A stretch of 64,000 nt of DNA from Archangium gephyra (GCF_001027285.1 NZ_CP011509.1:11742501-11806500), one strand, 5' to 3'. Positions 25,599-34,528 are shown, counted from the stretch's first letter. The notes: generated from the sequence alone by a model not told the origin. A program made the numbers and translations.

Positions 25599-27020
25599 AT
25601 GACGAACAAGACGGCGAAGGACGTGCTCTCGTACGCGAAGGAGCACGGCACGCAGATGGTGAGCCTGCGCTTCATCGACTTCATCGGCCGGTGGCGCCAC
25701 TTCGCGGTGCCGCTGCACGAGCTGAACGAGGGCATCTTCGAGGAAGGCCTGGGCTTCGACGGCTCGTCCATCAAGGGGTGGTTGGAGATCCACAACTCGG
25801 ACATGCTGGTGGTGCCGGATCCGAACACGGCGGTGATGGATCCCTTCACGCAGACGCCCACGCTGGTGCTGCTGTGCAACGTGAGCGATCCCATCACGAA
25901 GGAGCAGTACATGAGGGATCCGCGCAACATCGCGTCGCGCGCGGAGAAGTACCTCAAGAGCACGGGCCTGGCGGACACGGCGTTCTTCGGGCCGGAGGCC
26001 GAGTTCTTCATCTTCGACGGGGTGCGCTACAGCACGGACCCGCACCACATGTTCTTCGAGGTGGACTCCATCGAGGGCGCGTGGAACTCGGGCCGCGAGG
26101 AGCCGGGCGGCAACCTGGGCTACAAGCCGGGCTTCAAGGATGGCTACAACGCGGTGATGCCCACGGACGCGCACAACGACATGCGCGACGAGATGTGCCG
26201 GATTCTCGGTGAGGTGGGAATCACGGTGGAGCGCCAGCACCACGAGGTGGCGACGGCGGGCCAGTCGGAGATCGACTTCCGCTTCGACACGCTGGTGAAG
26301 ACGGCGGACAACCTGATGTGGTTCAAGTACGTGCTGAAGAACGTGGCGGCGCGGCACGGCAAGACGGTGACGTTCATGCCCAAGCCCCTGTACGGGGACA
26401 ACGGCAGCGGCATGCACACGCACCAGTCCCTGTGGAAGGGTGGCAAGCCGCTGTTCGCGGGCGAGGGCTACGCGGGCATGAGCGAGATGGCGCTGCACTA
26501 CATTGGCGGCATCCTCAAGCACGCGCGGGCGCTGGCGGCCATCTGCAACCCGACGAACAACTCGTACAAGCGGCTGGTGCCGGGCTACGAGGCGCCGGTG
26601 AATCTGGCGTACTCGAGCCGCAACCGCAGCGCGTCCATCCGGATTCCCATGTTCAGCGCGAGCCCGAAGGCGAAGCGGCTGGAGTTCCGCTCGCCGGATC
26701 CGAGCTGCAACCCGTACCTGGCGTTCGCGGCGCAGTTGATGGCGGGGCTGGACGGCATCGAGAACAAGATCGACCCGGGCGAGCCGCTGGACAAGGACAT
26801 CTACGGGCTGTCGCCGGAGGAGCTCAAGGACGTGCCGAAGATGCCGGGCTCGCTGGAGGAGGCGCTGGACTGCCTGAAGAAGGACCACAAGTTCCTGCTG
26901 AAGGGGGACGTGTTCAGCGAGGACGCGCTCACGAGTTGGATCGAGCAGAAGCAGAAGGAGGTGGACGCCATCCGCCTGCGTCCGCACCCGATGGAGTACC
27001 AGCTCTACTTCGACATCTGA
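25599..27020 (+). CDS. glnA: Type I glutamine synthetase
   Basis: A 473-aa enzyme converting glutamate and ammonia to glutamine with ATP. Family motifs present are [10 protein letters not shown] near the N-terminus, the glutamate/metal helix [12 protein letters not shown], the ATP/ammonium-binding [12 protein letters not shown] and the Arg-containing [17 protein letters not shown]. Tyr402 in [10 protein letters not shown] corresponds to the adenylylation site (Tyr397 in E. coli), so control by GlnE is likely. ATG 25599 has AAGGA 12 bases upstream. No glnB or ntrBC lies nearby, and no canonical sigma54 site is found upstream (see rejected list). Confidence 0.97.
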   Translation: MTNKTAKDVLSYAKEHGTQMVSLRFIDFIGRWRHFAVPLHELNEGIFEEGLGFDGSSIKGWLEIHNSDMLVVPDPNTAVMDPFTQTPTLVLLCNVSDPITKEQYMRDPRNIASRAEKYLKSTGLADTAFFGPEAEFFIFDGVRYSTDPHHMFFEVDSIEGAWNSGREEPGGNLGYKPGFKDGYNAVMPTDAHNDMRDEMCRILGEVGITVERQHHEVATAGQSEIDFRFDTLVKTADNLMWFKYVLKNVAARHGKTVTFMPKPLYGDNGSGMHTHQSLWKGGKPLFAGEGYAGMSEMALHYIGGILKHARALAAICNPTNNSYKRLVPGYEAPVNLAYSSRNRSASIRIPMFSASPKAKRLEFRSPDPSCNPYLAFAAQLMAGLDGIENKIDPGEPLDKDIYGLSPEELKDVPKMPGSLEEALDCLKKDHKFLLKGDVFSEDALTSWIEQKQKEVDAIRLRPHPMEYQLYFDI

Positions 27021-27060
27021 GCCGCCGTCGCCGCGGAGCCAGAAGGCCCCGCGTGCCCAC

Positions 27061-27100
27061 TTCCCCTCTCCCCCCGGGAGAGGGACGGGGTGAGGGTATC
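27061..27100. repeat. Half copy of the intergenic palindromic repeat
   Basis: TTCCCCTCTCCCCCCGGGAG continuing ACGGGGTGAGGGTATC is the left arm of the repeat family, 40 bases after the glnA stop. No right arm follows; the next bases (CCCCCCGGATTGCACACGGG) differ from the usual core. Probably a terminator for glnA. Confidence 0.78.
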
Positions 27101-27163
27101 TGGCCCCCCGGATTGCACACGGGGTGCATCCCGGGAAAGACTGGGGGTGCCCCGTCGCCCCCC

Positions 27164-27517
27164 ATGTCATTTCCCCGCGAGTCCACCGCATTGAAGACCG
27201 GGCCGCTCACCACCCCGGATGGCCGTTACATCGTGGTGGAGGGGCAGCTCTGGCGGCGCTCCAACCCCGGGCTCGGGGAGAAGCAGCGAGCGCTGTTGGT
27301 GGAGGCGCTGATGCACGCGCGGCGGGACGTGGGCCTGGCGCTGCGGGCGCGTGACGCGGAGGCGGAGCAGGAGGCCCGAGCACGGGTGCACCGGGCGAAG
27401 GTGGCACTCGGGGAGCGGGGGCCACCGTGGTGGACGGACGGCAGCCCGGACTTCAACCGCCGCCGGGTGGAGAACACGCCCTACGCCGCGTGGTTCCGCG
27501 CCCAGCCCGGCCGTTGA
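27164..27517 (+). CDS. Conserved small hypothetical protein
   Basis: A 117-aa cytoplasmic protein starting at ATG 27164. It has an N-terminal hairpin (TTPDGRYIVVEGQLWRRSNP), a helical middle (EKQRALLVEALMHARRDVG) and the C-terminal GERGPPWWTDGSPDFNRR followed by NTPYAAWF. The pattern, with its WW and DFNRR motifs, is widespread in proteobacterial small proteins of unknown function, so this is a real gene although no role is known. It has no signal peptide and stands alone after the glnA repeat. Confidence 0.8.
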   Translation: MSFPRESTALKTGPLTTPDGRYIVVEGQLWRRSNPGLGEKQRALLVEALMHARRDVGLALRARDAEAEQEARARVHRAKVALGERGPPWWTDGSPDFNRRRVENTPYAAWFRAQPGR

Positions 27518-27578
27518 ACAATACTCCCAACGGGCCCGACGCAAGCCTGTCCCCCTCGCTTGATGAAAGAACGTGACG

Positions 27579-28583
27579 ATGCGCTTGCGAACCTGGAGCG
27601 CGCTCCTGGTGCTGCTCACCGCCTGCGCGAGCGCGCCCGCCTCGCGGTCGATGCCACGGCCCCACCCCTTCACGTCGACTCCCACTTCGAGCCCGCGCAT
27701 CCGGCTCGTTTCCGCGCCGATGGAGCCAGCACCGGAACGGTCGTGGATTGGAAAGGCGGACCTGGACAAGGCCAGGGCCCTGCTGTCTCGGGCACGCAAA
27801 GACCTGGAACCGCGTCAGTGGGAACGGTTGGACCGCGAGCTCACCGCGGCGGAACGGGCCTTCGAGCGCTTCTCGCGCGCCGCGAGGACGAGCGGGCAAG
27901 CCGCTGAGGTGGTGAGGGGAGCCGAGGGCCTCGCCCAGGCTGGACGCGCAAGCGAGGCCCCTCTGGCGCTCTCCAGGGTGGGCCCGGTGCTCGTGGCCCT
28001 CGTCCTGCTCTGGCCCTCCAGCACCGCCGGGCCGGAGTCCGACCGCCGTCCGCCCTGGCTCGACGCTCAACGGGAGCTCGAGGCACGGCTGCGGGACGTC
28101 TCGGAGTCCTCGCGGCAACTCATGGTGGCCCTCGAGGCCCAGCCTCGTGTGTCGAAAGCACCGGCACCGGAGCCCTCGCCGCACAATCAGCTCGCGCCCG
28201 CCCTCGTGGAAGAAGACGACACGAGCTGCAAGCCCGTCCCGGTGCCACACCTGGGCGGTCATGACCCGCACAACCAATGCGCCGACCTGATGCCGGACAA
28301 CAGCTTCCCCGGCTGGGATGTGTTGGTGAACGGGAAGAACTTCGACGCGCTGCAACTGGCCACGCGCACGCTGTGGGACGTCAAGACGGATGACTTCGAC
28401 AAACACAGCCGTCGTTCTCAGCAATTCTTCATCGAAATCAAGCTACCGGAGCTACAACGAGAGCGCAGGCTTGCGGAAGAATGCGGTTATGGCTTTGTCG
28501 TCGGCGTCCGCAGTGAAGCACATAAAATCGCTCTGGAGCGCGCGGATCGCAGACTTCATGTCGTTGTCATGGACTGGTGCTGA
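27579..28583 (+). CDS. DUF6310 lipoprotein, putative nuclease-fold toxin
   Basis: A 334-aa lipoprotein; lipobox LTAC with Cys16. Residues about 35-130 are helical and charged, then a hydrophobic segment (VGPVLVALVLLWPSS) follows. The C-terminal DUF6310 domain has PHLGGHDPHNQCAD, FPGWDVLVNGKNFDALQ (Asp256) and LWDVKTDDFDKH (Asp267-x-Lys269), then CGYGFVVGVRSEAHK and ends VVVMDWC. The D...D-x-K layout resembles a PD-(D/E)xK nuclease fold. The 3' third is less GC-rich than its surroundings. GTG at 27573 is an alternative start. The adjacent DUF5953 gene begins one base after the stop. The architecture (lipoprotein N-terminus, hydrophobic middle, toxin-like end, tight partner) recalls SitA toxins; activity is inferred. 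Confidence 0.82.
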   Translation: MRLRTWSALLVLLTACASAPASRSMPRPHPFTSTPTSSPRIRLVSAPMEPAPERSWIGKADLDKARALLSRARKDLEPRQWERLDRELTAAERAFERFSRAARTSGQAAEVVRGAEGLAQAGRASEAPLALSRVGPVLVALVLLWPSSTAGPESDRRPPWLDAQRELEARLRDVSESSRQLMVALEAQPRVSKAPAPEPSPHNQLAPALVEEDDTSCKPVPVPHLGGHDPHNQCADLMPDNSFPGWDVLVNGKNFDALQLATRTLWDVKTDDFDKHSRRSQQFFIEIKLPELQRERRLAEECGYGFVVGVRSEAHKIALERADRRLHVVVMDWC

Positions 28584-28584
28584 C

Positions 28585-29343
28585 ATGTCGAGTACCCATG
28601 AGGATATTGGCATCACTGTCTATGCGCCTGCGCTTGTGGGCGATGACGGCCGACCCTTGGCTGTTGTCCGTGGGATGGAACGTGCGCTTCCCGGTTTACG
28701 CCTGGGGTGGACGACTTCTGGGAAGGAAGACCTGATTGCATTGCCTCACCGCGATGAGTGGGTCGCGACCCACAGGACAAGCGGAGGGTTTCCGTTCCTC
28801 TGTAACGATGACGATGACCACCTCGTGACGATTGCCGGGCGGGAGAACCCGGACGGTCTTGCCGCGGGGAGCCCGCCGCATCTCGAAGTCAATGTGACCA
28901 TGCTCCTGGATGCAGCCGGCATTGCCGCGGTAGCGGGTGCCCTCGAAGCGGTAGCGGAGGGCGCACGCGCGTTCTGGGGGCACGCGACGCCGTCCAACGC
29001 GGCCGTCGAGATTTCGCGGCAGACGAGAGATCCAGTGCGTAAGCCGGGGGTTGCACCGCGAGGGCTGCCAGCGCTCAGATTTTCTGATTCCATCCGCGCG
29101 CCTGAGATTCCGCACTGTCTCGGGTGGCTCAATTACTGGTCGGATGATGCCGCACGGGCCATCGGCTTTCCGGACCCCGCCCGCGACGCGGATTTGCTCT
29201 CACGAGCGCGTCGTACCGCGACGGGCGGGTGGGTCGTGCAGCTCACCGATGCGCCGCTCGACCTGGACGACCCCGCCCATCTGGAAGCGCTCAAGCAGGC
29301 CTATGAGCGCTTCCCGGAGATTGGCGGGCGCCTGGCCCCTTGA
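28585..29343 (+). CDS. DUF5953 family protein, putative immunity partner
   Basis: A 252-aa cytoplasmic protein starting at ATG 28585, one base after the DUF6310 stop. The N-terminus DIGITVYAPALVGDDGRPLA and GMERALPGLRLGW, and the end LTDAPLDLDDPAHLEALKQA, match what I recall of DUF5953, a family restricted to myxobacteria. It has no signal peptide and no catalytic motif. The gene is distinctly less GC-rich than its neighbours, which suggests transfer as a cassette with the upstream gene. Immunity is inferred from its position and lack of export signal. Confidence 0.8.
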   Translation: MSSTHEDIGITVYAPALVGDDGRPLAVVRGMERALPGLRLGWTTSGKEDLIALPHRDEWVATHRTSGGFPFLCNDDDDHLVTIAGRENPDGLAAGSPPHLEVNVTMLLDAAGIAAVAGALEAVAEGARAFWGHATPSNAAVEISRQTRDPVRKPGVAPRGLPALRFSDSIRAPEIPHCLGWLNYWSDDAARAIGFPDPARDADLLSRARRTATGGWVVQLTDAPLDLDDPAHLEALKQAYERFPEIGGRLAP

Positions 29344-29441
29344 GGAGCACGGCTCGCGGGAGGACCCTCCGGGCCCGGTCTCGCAAAAGTTGTCCAACTG
29401 TTGGACAAGTTCGTGAAGAGCGCGCCCGGACCGTGCCCCTC

Positions 29442-31229
29442 CTACTCGCCGAGAGCCCCGTAGTGCACGACGCGGAAGCGGGCGCCCTGGGCCTCGCGGA
29501 TGCGGGCGGCGAGCGCCTCGTGCAGCTCGGGTGTCCAGGTGGTCCACTGGTCGAAGAAGCGCACGGCGGCGGCCTTGTCTCCCGCGTGCTGGAGCGTGAG
29601 CACCTCCTTGAGCAGTGAGGCGACGGTCTCCGGGTAGCGCTCGTAGCGGATGGTGAGGCGGGCGGTCTTCGGGTCGGCCTCGAGCAGCCCATGCGCCAGG
29701 AACCAGTTGAACTGGATGAGCTGCATGGTCTGGTAGGGCTGGTCGCGGCGAGGCTTCGCGTTCTGCAGCGTCCGCCGGATGCCCGAGGCCTGTACGGCGC
29801 GCAGCGTGGCGTTCCCCACCGTTCCCTTCTTGTTCATCGATTGCAGCGCGAAGAGCGAGACGAGGTCTGCCTTCATCTCCTCGAGCGCATCCGCGTAGTC
29901 CTCGAGCGCGACATCGAGCGTGCGCCCCTTCGCGTCCCGCTCGACGCCCAGGTAGTGGCCGATCTCATGCCACAGCGTGCGCTGGGAGTTCCCCTCGGGG
30001 GCGAGGTCGTTCGCGTGGGCGTCCACGGTGACGGCGCGCCAGATGCGCTCGTCAGCGGCGAAGATGTCCGGGTTCTTCATGATGTTGTCGCGCAGCAGGA
30101 TGGTGCGGCCGTAGCGGCGCGAGAAGAGCGCGTCATTGGAGAGGATGCTCGCGGTGTTGGTGCCACGCGCCTGGCCGAAGTCGGCGATGACGTCGTAGAC
30201 GCCGACGGGGATGTCCTCGCGCACGCGCCGGGGGTGCACGTACGGCAGCGAGTCCTGGAGCGCCTGCAGCCCACCGAGGGCCTTGCGCAGCTCGCCGGTC
30301 GCCTGCTCGTTCTCCAGGAGCAGGCTCATGCCGTGGAAGGCCTTCACCCCGAAGAGCGCGTCATCGTACGTCTCGTAGGCGCCGATCTGCGCGTTGAGCC
30401 GCTGGAAGCGGCCCGTCACCCAGGACGCATCGCCGCTCTCGTAGTCATTGGAGAGCAGATCCCTGGCGCGGTTGCGGAGGAAGCGGGCGAACTCGCCATC
30501 CGCCTTCTCCACCGAGTCCGCGGCGCTCATGAGCAGCTCGTACGCGCGCACGAAGTCATTCGCGTACGCGACGGGGTACGGCACCGCGTAGAGCAGCTTC
30601 GCCTCGGGTTTCTTCGCGAGGGACTTCAGGTGCGGGGCGAGCCGCGGGTGGAGCACGGCGAGCACGGGGTGCTTCGCGAGCGTGGCGAGGTCCCGGTCGA
30701 GCGAGGCCTTCGTGGCGCGGCGGACGACGGTCCGCTCGCCGAGGATGGAGTCCCGCTGCTCGGGGAAGCGGGCCAGGAAGGCGTCGAGCTCCTCGCGCGT
30801 GGCATCCGGCGGGTAGACGTTGCGCGCGGGCACCTCCGGGGAGACGGGAAGGAAGGCCTCGCGGCGGTTGTCGAGCGTCGTGGCGATGGGGCCCTGGAAG
30901 AGGCGGTAGAGCATGAGCAGGTCGCGCGTCTGCTTCGGGCCGCCGAGCTGCAAGTCCAGCCGGGCGAGGCGGTCCCGGGCCTCGAGCGCCTGGGGGTGCC
31001 GGGACTCCTCGTAGACGCGCTGGAGGAGCTGCCCCACCTCGAGGAGATCCTTCACGGCCCGCTGCTCCTCGGGGGTGAGGCGAGAGAGGTCCGGCGCGAG
31101 GCGGATGGTCTCGGTCTTGGCGAGGAGCTCCTGGGTTTTGGACTCGGGCCAGTAGCCGGCCGGGAGGGGCTTGGGCGCGGCGGAGGCGGCCGTGGAGAGC
31201 GCGAGGGTGATGACGAGCGGCAGTTTCAT
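29442..31229 (-). CDS. Secreted M49-like (dipeptidyl-peptidase III-like) metallopeptidase
   Basis: A 595-aa protein. ATG at 31229 gives signal peptide MKLPLVITLALSTAASAAPK. The zinc motif is WHEIGHYLG (His421, His425) followed about 25 residues on by LEEMKADLVSL, the HExxH...EExxAD layout of M49-like peptidases. The N-terminal half is helical and Leu-rich. It probably acts as a periplasmic or extracellular peptidase releasing short peptides. It is last in a four-gene operon, 10 bases after the E2-like acyltransferase stop. It converges on the DUF5953 gene with about 100 bp between. Confidence 0.85.
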   Translation of the reverse strand: MKLPLVITLALSTAASAAPKPLPAGYWPESKTQELLAKTETIRLAPDLSRLTPEEQRAVKDLLEVGQLLQRVYEESRHPQALEARDRLARLDLQLGGPKQTRDLLMLYRLFQGPIATTLDNRREAFLPVSPEVPARNVYPPDATREELDAFLARFPEQRDSILGERTVVRRATKASLDRDLATLAKHPVLAVLHPRLAPHLKSLAKKPEAKLLYAVPYPVAYANDFVRAYELLMSAADSVEKADGEFARFLRNRARDLLSNDYESGDASWVTGRFQRLNAQIGAYETYDDALFGVKAFHGMSLLLENEQATGELRKALGGLQALQDSLPYVHPRRVREDIPVGVYDVIADFGQARGTNTASILSNDALFSRRYGRTILLRDNIMKNPDIFAADERIWRAVTVDAHANDLAPEGNSQRTLWHEIGHYLGVERDAKGRTLDVALEDYADALEEMKADLVSLFALQSMNKKGTVGNATLRAVQASGIRRTLQNAKPRRDQPYQTMQLIQFNWFLAHGLLEADPKTARLTIRYERYPETVASLLKEVLTLQHAGDKAAAVRFFDQWTTWTPELHEALAARIREAQGARFRVVHYGALGE

Positions 31230-31239
31230 GCGCGGCAGC

Positions 31240-32058
31240 CTACCGCGCCGGGGGTTCCTCGGGGGCGGGCGGGCCCCATGCGGACGCGGGGTCCTCCAGG
31301 GCGTCGCCGATGTGACGCAGGACACGCGCGACGAGGTCGGCATCGAGCAGGCGCGCATCGAAGGTGCACGAGAGCGTCATCTCCTTGCCGGCAACGAGGG
31401 ACTCGCCCTCGAGCACGGGGACATCGCGCACGGCACCGGAGGCGAGATACAGGGCCACACGGGTGTAGGGCACCATGGCCAGCCAGGCGCGCTCCAGGCC
31501 GAGCGAGCCCACGTTGGAGACGGCGACGGAGCCGAAGGGGTCTCTCGGCATGCCCACCCACGCGAGGTCCATGTTGAGGGTGAACCAGACGAAGGAGAGC
31601 AACCGGAGGACGCTGTTCATCACGAGGCCGGGGACGCGGTAGGAGCGCCGCTTGCCCCGCTCGATGACGGCGTCCCGGCGGTGGCGGACGTGGTCGACGC
31701 GCGCCTGCATCGCGCTGGCGAAACCCTGGAGCGAGAGCGTATCCGCATCGGGGACGGTGGCGGTGGTGAGGTCCACGCGGCCGAGGTGCTCGGGCTGCAC
31801 CACCAGGACACAGACGCTCACGCGCTTGCGCAACCAGGGCCGGTTCCAGCGGAGGATGGCATTGGCCTCGGGGTAGCGGCGGAGGGCATCGGCGGCGGCC
31901 TTGGCCACCAGGTGCGTCACCGTGAGGCGCTGGCCCGAGCGCGAGCGGAAGGCGTCCAGATACGCGAGCGCGCGCTCCATGCGCACTTCGATCGCCGCAT
32001 AGGCACTCGGGTCCCGGGGGGACTTGTAGGTACCGAGGGCGAAGAGGGGGAAGTTCAC
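31240..32058 (-). CDS. 2-oxoacid dehydrogenase E2-like acyltransferase lacking the catalytic His
   Basis: A 272-aa protein with GTG start at 32058 and AGGAG upstream. The chloramphenicol-acetyltransferase-like fold is seen in LTVTHLVAKAAADALRRYPE and in SVAVSNVGSLGLERAW, matching E2 catalytic domains. There is no lipoyl or E1/E3-binding domain. The usual active-site DHRxxDG reads DARLLDA (234-240), so catalytic His is Ala235. It may bind a substrate without canonical transfer or use other residues. It lies between an unknown gene and the M49-like peptidase, with gaps of 15 and 10 bases. Confidence 0.84.
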   Translation of the reverse strand: MNFPLFALGTYKSPRDPSAYAAIEVRMERALAYLDAFRSRSGQRLTVTHLVAKAAADALRRYPEANAILRWNRPWLRKRVSVCVLVVQPEHLGRVDLTTATVPDADTLSLQGFASAMQARVDHVRHRRDAVIERGKRRSYRVPGLVMNSVLRLLSFVWFTLNMDLAWVGMPRDPFGSVAVSNVGSLGLERAWLAMVPYTRVALYLASGAVRDVPVLEGESLVAGKEMTLSCTFDARLLDADLVARVLRHIGDALEDPASAWGPPAPEEPPAR

Positions 32059-32073
32059 GGGCTCGTGACTCCT

Positions 32074-32667
32074 CTACCACCGGTCATCGGTGAAGAGGCA
32101 GTCGATCAACTTCGCGTTGCCCAGCAACACATTGCCGCACTGGATATCGGGCACGGGGGTGAAGAGTGTCTCGTTGGGCAGGCGGTGAACGTGGAGCACG
32201 TCCCGAATGATGGCCTCGACCTTGTCCGCATAGGACTTCGTCTCGGGGACGTCCTCGTAGAAGGTCTCCGAGGGCCACGATTTCTTCTCGACCAGATGGT
32301 AGCGCCGGAACGAGCTGTAGAGGACATACACAGGCGCGAGGATGCTGACCAGGACCACCACGGTCCTGACCTCATCCTGCCCGCCAGGAAGCCTCAGCAC
32401 CTCGGGAAGATTGACCCTGACACGCCAGCAGTTGTCGTCGGAGAAGAGCACGGTCCAATCCTCGACCTTGCACTCCGGTAGCGCCTCGCGCAGCCGCGCG
32501 AGCAACCCCCTCCAACTCGTTGGATTCTTCAGTGCCTGGGCGCGCAGCTGCAACATGCGCTGGGACTGCTCGGATTCACCATAGCGCTCGTTGTCGCCGT
32601 GCAGGTTGAGGGGGTAGTAGCGGTGAAGCAGTTCGATGAGCCGTGGCGGAGAGAAATCTTCGTTCAT
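32074..32667 (-). CDS. Unknown 197-aa protein with one membrane-like segment
   Basis: The ATG at 32667 begins MNEDFSPPRLIELLHRYYPL. The middle holds a hydrophobic stretch (RTVVVLVSILAPVYVLYSSF, about residues 100-120), followed by an acidic region (ETFYEDVPETKSYADKVEAI) and a C-terminus with two Cys (DIQCGNVLLGNAKLIDCLF). I do not recognise the family. It starts 6 bases after the stop of a lipoprotein gene, and the E2-like gene follows by 15 bases. The lipoprotein-then-partner order invites comparison with toxin/immunity pairs, without further support. Confidence 0.75.
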   Translation of the reverse strand: MNEDFSPPRLIELLHRYYPLNLHGDNERYGESEQSQRMLQLRAQALKNPTSWRGLLARLREALPECKVEDWTVLFSDDNCWRVRVNLPEVLRLPGGQDEVRTVVVLVSILAPVYVLYSSFRRYHLVEKKSWPSETFYEDVPETKSYADKVEAIIRDVLHVHRLPNETLFTPVPDIQCGNVLLGNAKLIDCLFTDDRW

Positions 32668-32673
32668 GGGAGC

Positions 32674-33174
32674 CTACTCCCGTGCAACCCGGAGAACTCG
32701 AGGGGCGCTACCTTCATTCTCGGCCCCCTTCATGTCGATGAATTTACGGACGCGCGCTCCAGGGATGGGAATCTCCAGTCGCTTCCGCATTTCCTCATGG
32801 AATCGGCCGCACATTTCCGCCGAAAAGAGCCCTTGCGTCAGCACGATTTCCGCTGCGGCATCCGCGGCCTTCGCTGCCTCCGTCTGCGCGAGCGCATCCG
32901 AGATGGAACCGAGGTAGTTGGCCTCCGGTACCTCGACCTGGACCTGGCAGGGAACAAGCTGCAGTCGTCCATCGCCCGACTGACGGGCCAGGTTGATGAT
33001 GATGCGCGCGGCCTTCCATCCACCGGGCCCGGCCGCATCCGGTGGCACATACGACTTGAACATGAATCGCGAGGGAGAGATGCCCTCCCATGCACCGTCT
33101 TTGTCGACGAACGACACACAGGCCGTCGCGTAGAGCAGAACGGCCAGGGCGAGCAGCAAGACTCGACGCTTCAT
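32674..33174 (-). CDS. Small lipoprotein of unknown function, first gene of a four-gene operon
   Basis: A 166-aa lipoprotein. ATG at 33174 follows GGAGAGG. The lipobox is ATAC with Cys19. The mature part has FVDKDGAWEGISPSRFMFKS, a central basic/hydrophobic strand (GWKAARIIINLARQSG), an Ala-rich helix (SDALAQTEAAKAADAAAEIV) and a Lys/Arg-rich end. I do not recognise the family. It probably sits in the outer membrane facing the periplasm. The next gene begins 6 bases after its stop. Confidence 0.78.
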   Translation of the reverse strand: MKRRVLLLALAVLLYATACVSFVDKDGAWEGISPSRFMFKSYVPPDAAGPGGWKAARIIINLARQSGDGRLQLVPCQVQVEVPEANYLGSISDALAQTEAAKAADAAAEIVLTQGLFSAEMCGRFHEEMRKRLEIPIPGARVRKFIDMKGAENEGSAPRVLRVARE

Positions 33175-33327
33175 CACCCTCTCCCGGAACACGGTCCCGG
33201 AGGAGACTACGCGGGGCCCTGCCAGCCGGTGGTCACGAATCAAGTCCCACCGTCCGCCGCGTCCACCTCCTGACGGGCCCGCCACGGTCCGGTGGCGCAC
33301 GCTCCCTCCGCCCGTCATAGATGCGGC

Positions 33328-34479
33328 ATGCGCACCTGCCTCGTGCTCTCCGCACTCGTGTTCCTCGCCGCCTGCTCCGGCTGCCGCAAGAGCCAGGCCA
33401 AGACAGCCCCCGATTGCATCCTCGTCGAGGATGACTTCGGCCCCAATGGCACCGTGCCCATCACCGTCGACGTCGTCGCCGAGGGCCTCGAGGTCCCCTG
33501 GGGCATCGCCTGGCTCCCGGGCGGCGACGCGCTCGTCACCGAGCGTCCCGGCCGCATCCGCCTGCTGCGCAACGGCTCGCTCCAGCCCGCTCCCGTCGCC
33601 ACCGTGAAGATCTCCTCCGCCGGCGAGAGCGGCCTGCTCGGCATCGCCGCGCACCCCTCCTTCGCGAGCAACCGGCAGTTCTACATCTACGTGACCACCG
33701 ACGAGGGCGGCTCGACGCAGAACCGCGTGGAGCGGTGGACCCTCTCCGAGGACCACGCCACCGCCACCTTCGAGCGCGTCATCTTCGGCGGCATCCCCGC
33801 GGCCAAATACCACGACGGCGGGCGCATCCGCTTCGGCCCGGACGGCATGCTCTACGTGGGCACGGGGGACTCGCGCGAGCCGGACAACGCGCAGAACGTG
33901 GACACGCCCTCCGGCAAGCTGCTGCGGCTCACGCCCGAGGGGGAGGTGCCCGGGGACAACCCCTTCCCCGGCAAGCCCGCCTTCCTCCTCGGCGTGCGCA
34001 ACACCCAGGGCTTCGACTGGAAGGACCGCGACACGCTCTACTTCACCGACCACGGCCCCAGCGGCGAGACGTTCCGCCGTGGCCATGACGAGGTCAGCGT
34101 GGTGCGCAAGGGAGACAACCTCGGCTGGCCCACCGTCTACAGCTGCGAATCCGGCGAGGGCCTCATCACCCCGTCCCTCACCTGGGAGAGCGCGGCACCC
34201 CCGGGCGGCGCGGCCATCTACACCGGCGACGCCATTCCCGAGTGGAAGGGCTCCCTGCTCATCGGCACGCTCGGCTCACGGCACCTGCACCGCGTGGTCT
34301 TCTCCCCGGAGAGTCCCTTCCAGGTCGCCCAGCACGAGGTGTACCTGCGCAACGAGTGGGGCCGTCTGCGGGAAACGATCATGGGCCCGGACGGCCACCT
34401 CTACGTCACCACCAGCAACTGCGACAGCCGCGGAGACTGCACCGCGCGCAAGGACCTCATCCTGCGCATCCGCCGCTGA
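33328..34479 (+). CDS. PQQ-dependent sugar dehydrogenase-like lipoprotein
   Basis: A 383-aa lipoprotein; signal peptide MRTCLVLSALVFLAAC with Cys16. The six-bladed propeller motifs of soluble glucose/aldose dehydrogenase are clear: EVPWGIAWLPGGDALVTERP, SGLLGIAAHPSF, YHDGGRIRFGPDGMLYVGTG, GVRNTQGFDW, GHDEVSVVRKGDNLGWP and the final RLRETIMGPDGHLYVTTSN. His in KYHDGG and Arg in VRNTQG are expected PQQ and catalytic residues. It oxidises sugars with pyrroloquinoline quinone in the periplasm. No PQQ biosynthesis genes are in the window. A 12-bp hairpin follows the stop. Confidence 0.92.
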   Translation: MRTCLVLSALVFLAACSGCRKSQAKTAPDCILVEDDFGPNGTVPITVDVVAEGLEVPWGIAWLPGGDALVTERPGRIRLLRNGSLQPAPVATVKISSAGESGLLGIAAHPSFASNRQFYIYVTTDEGGSTQNRVERWTLSEDHATATFERVIFGGIPAAKYHDGGRIRFGPDGMLYVGTGDSREPDNAQNVDTPSGKLLRLTPEGEVPGDNPFPGKPAFLLGVRNTQGFDWKDRDTLYFTDHGPSGETFRRGHDEVSVVRKGDNLGWPTVYSCESGEGLITPSLTWESAAPPGGAAIYTGDAIPEWKGSLLIGTLGSRHLHRVVFSPESPFQVAQHEVYLRNEWGRLRETIMGPDGHLYVTTSNCDSRGDCTARKDLILRIRR

Positions 34480-34487
34480 ACGAAGAA

Positions 34488-34522
34488 GGGGCCGCGTGCC
34501 CGTACCGGACGCACGCGGCCCC
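34488..34522. terminator. Bidirectional terminator between convergent genes
   Basis: GGGGCCGCGTGC at 34488-34499 and GCACGCGGCCCC at 34511-34522 form a perfect 12-bp stem with an 11-base loop. It lies between the stops of two convergent genes (34479 and 34529). No long T tract flanks it, as is usual in this GC-rich genome. Confidence 0.75.
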
Positions 34523-34528
34523 CCGGGC

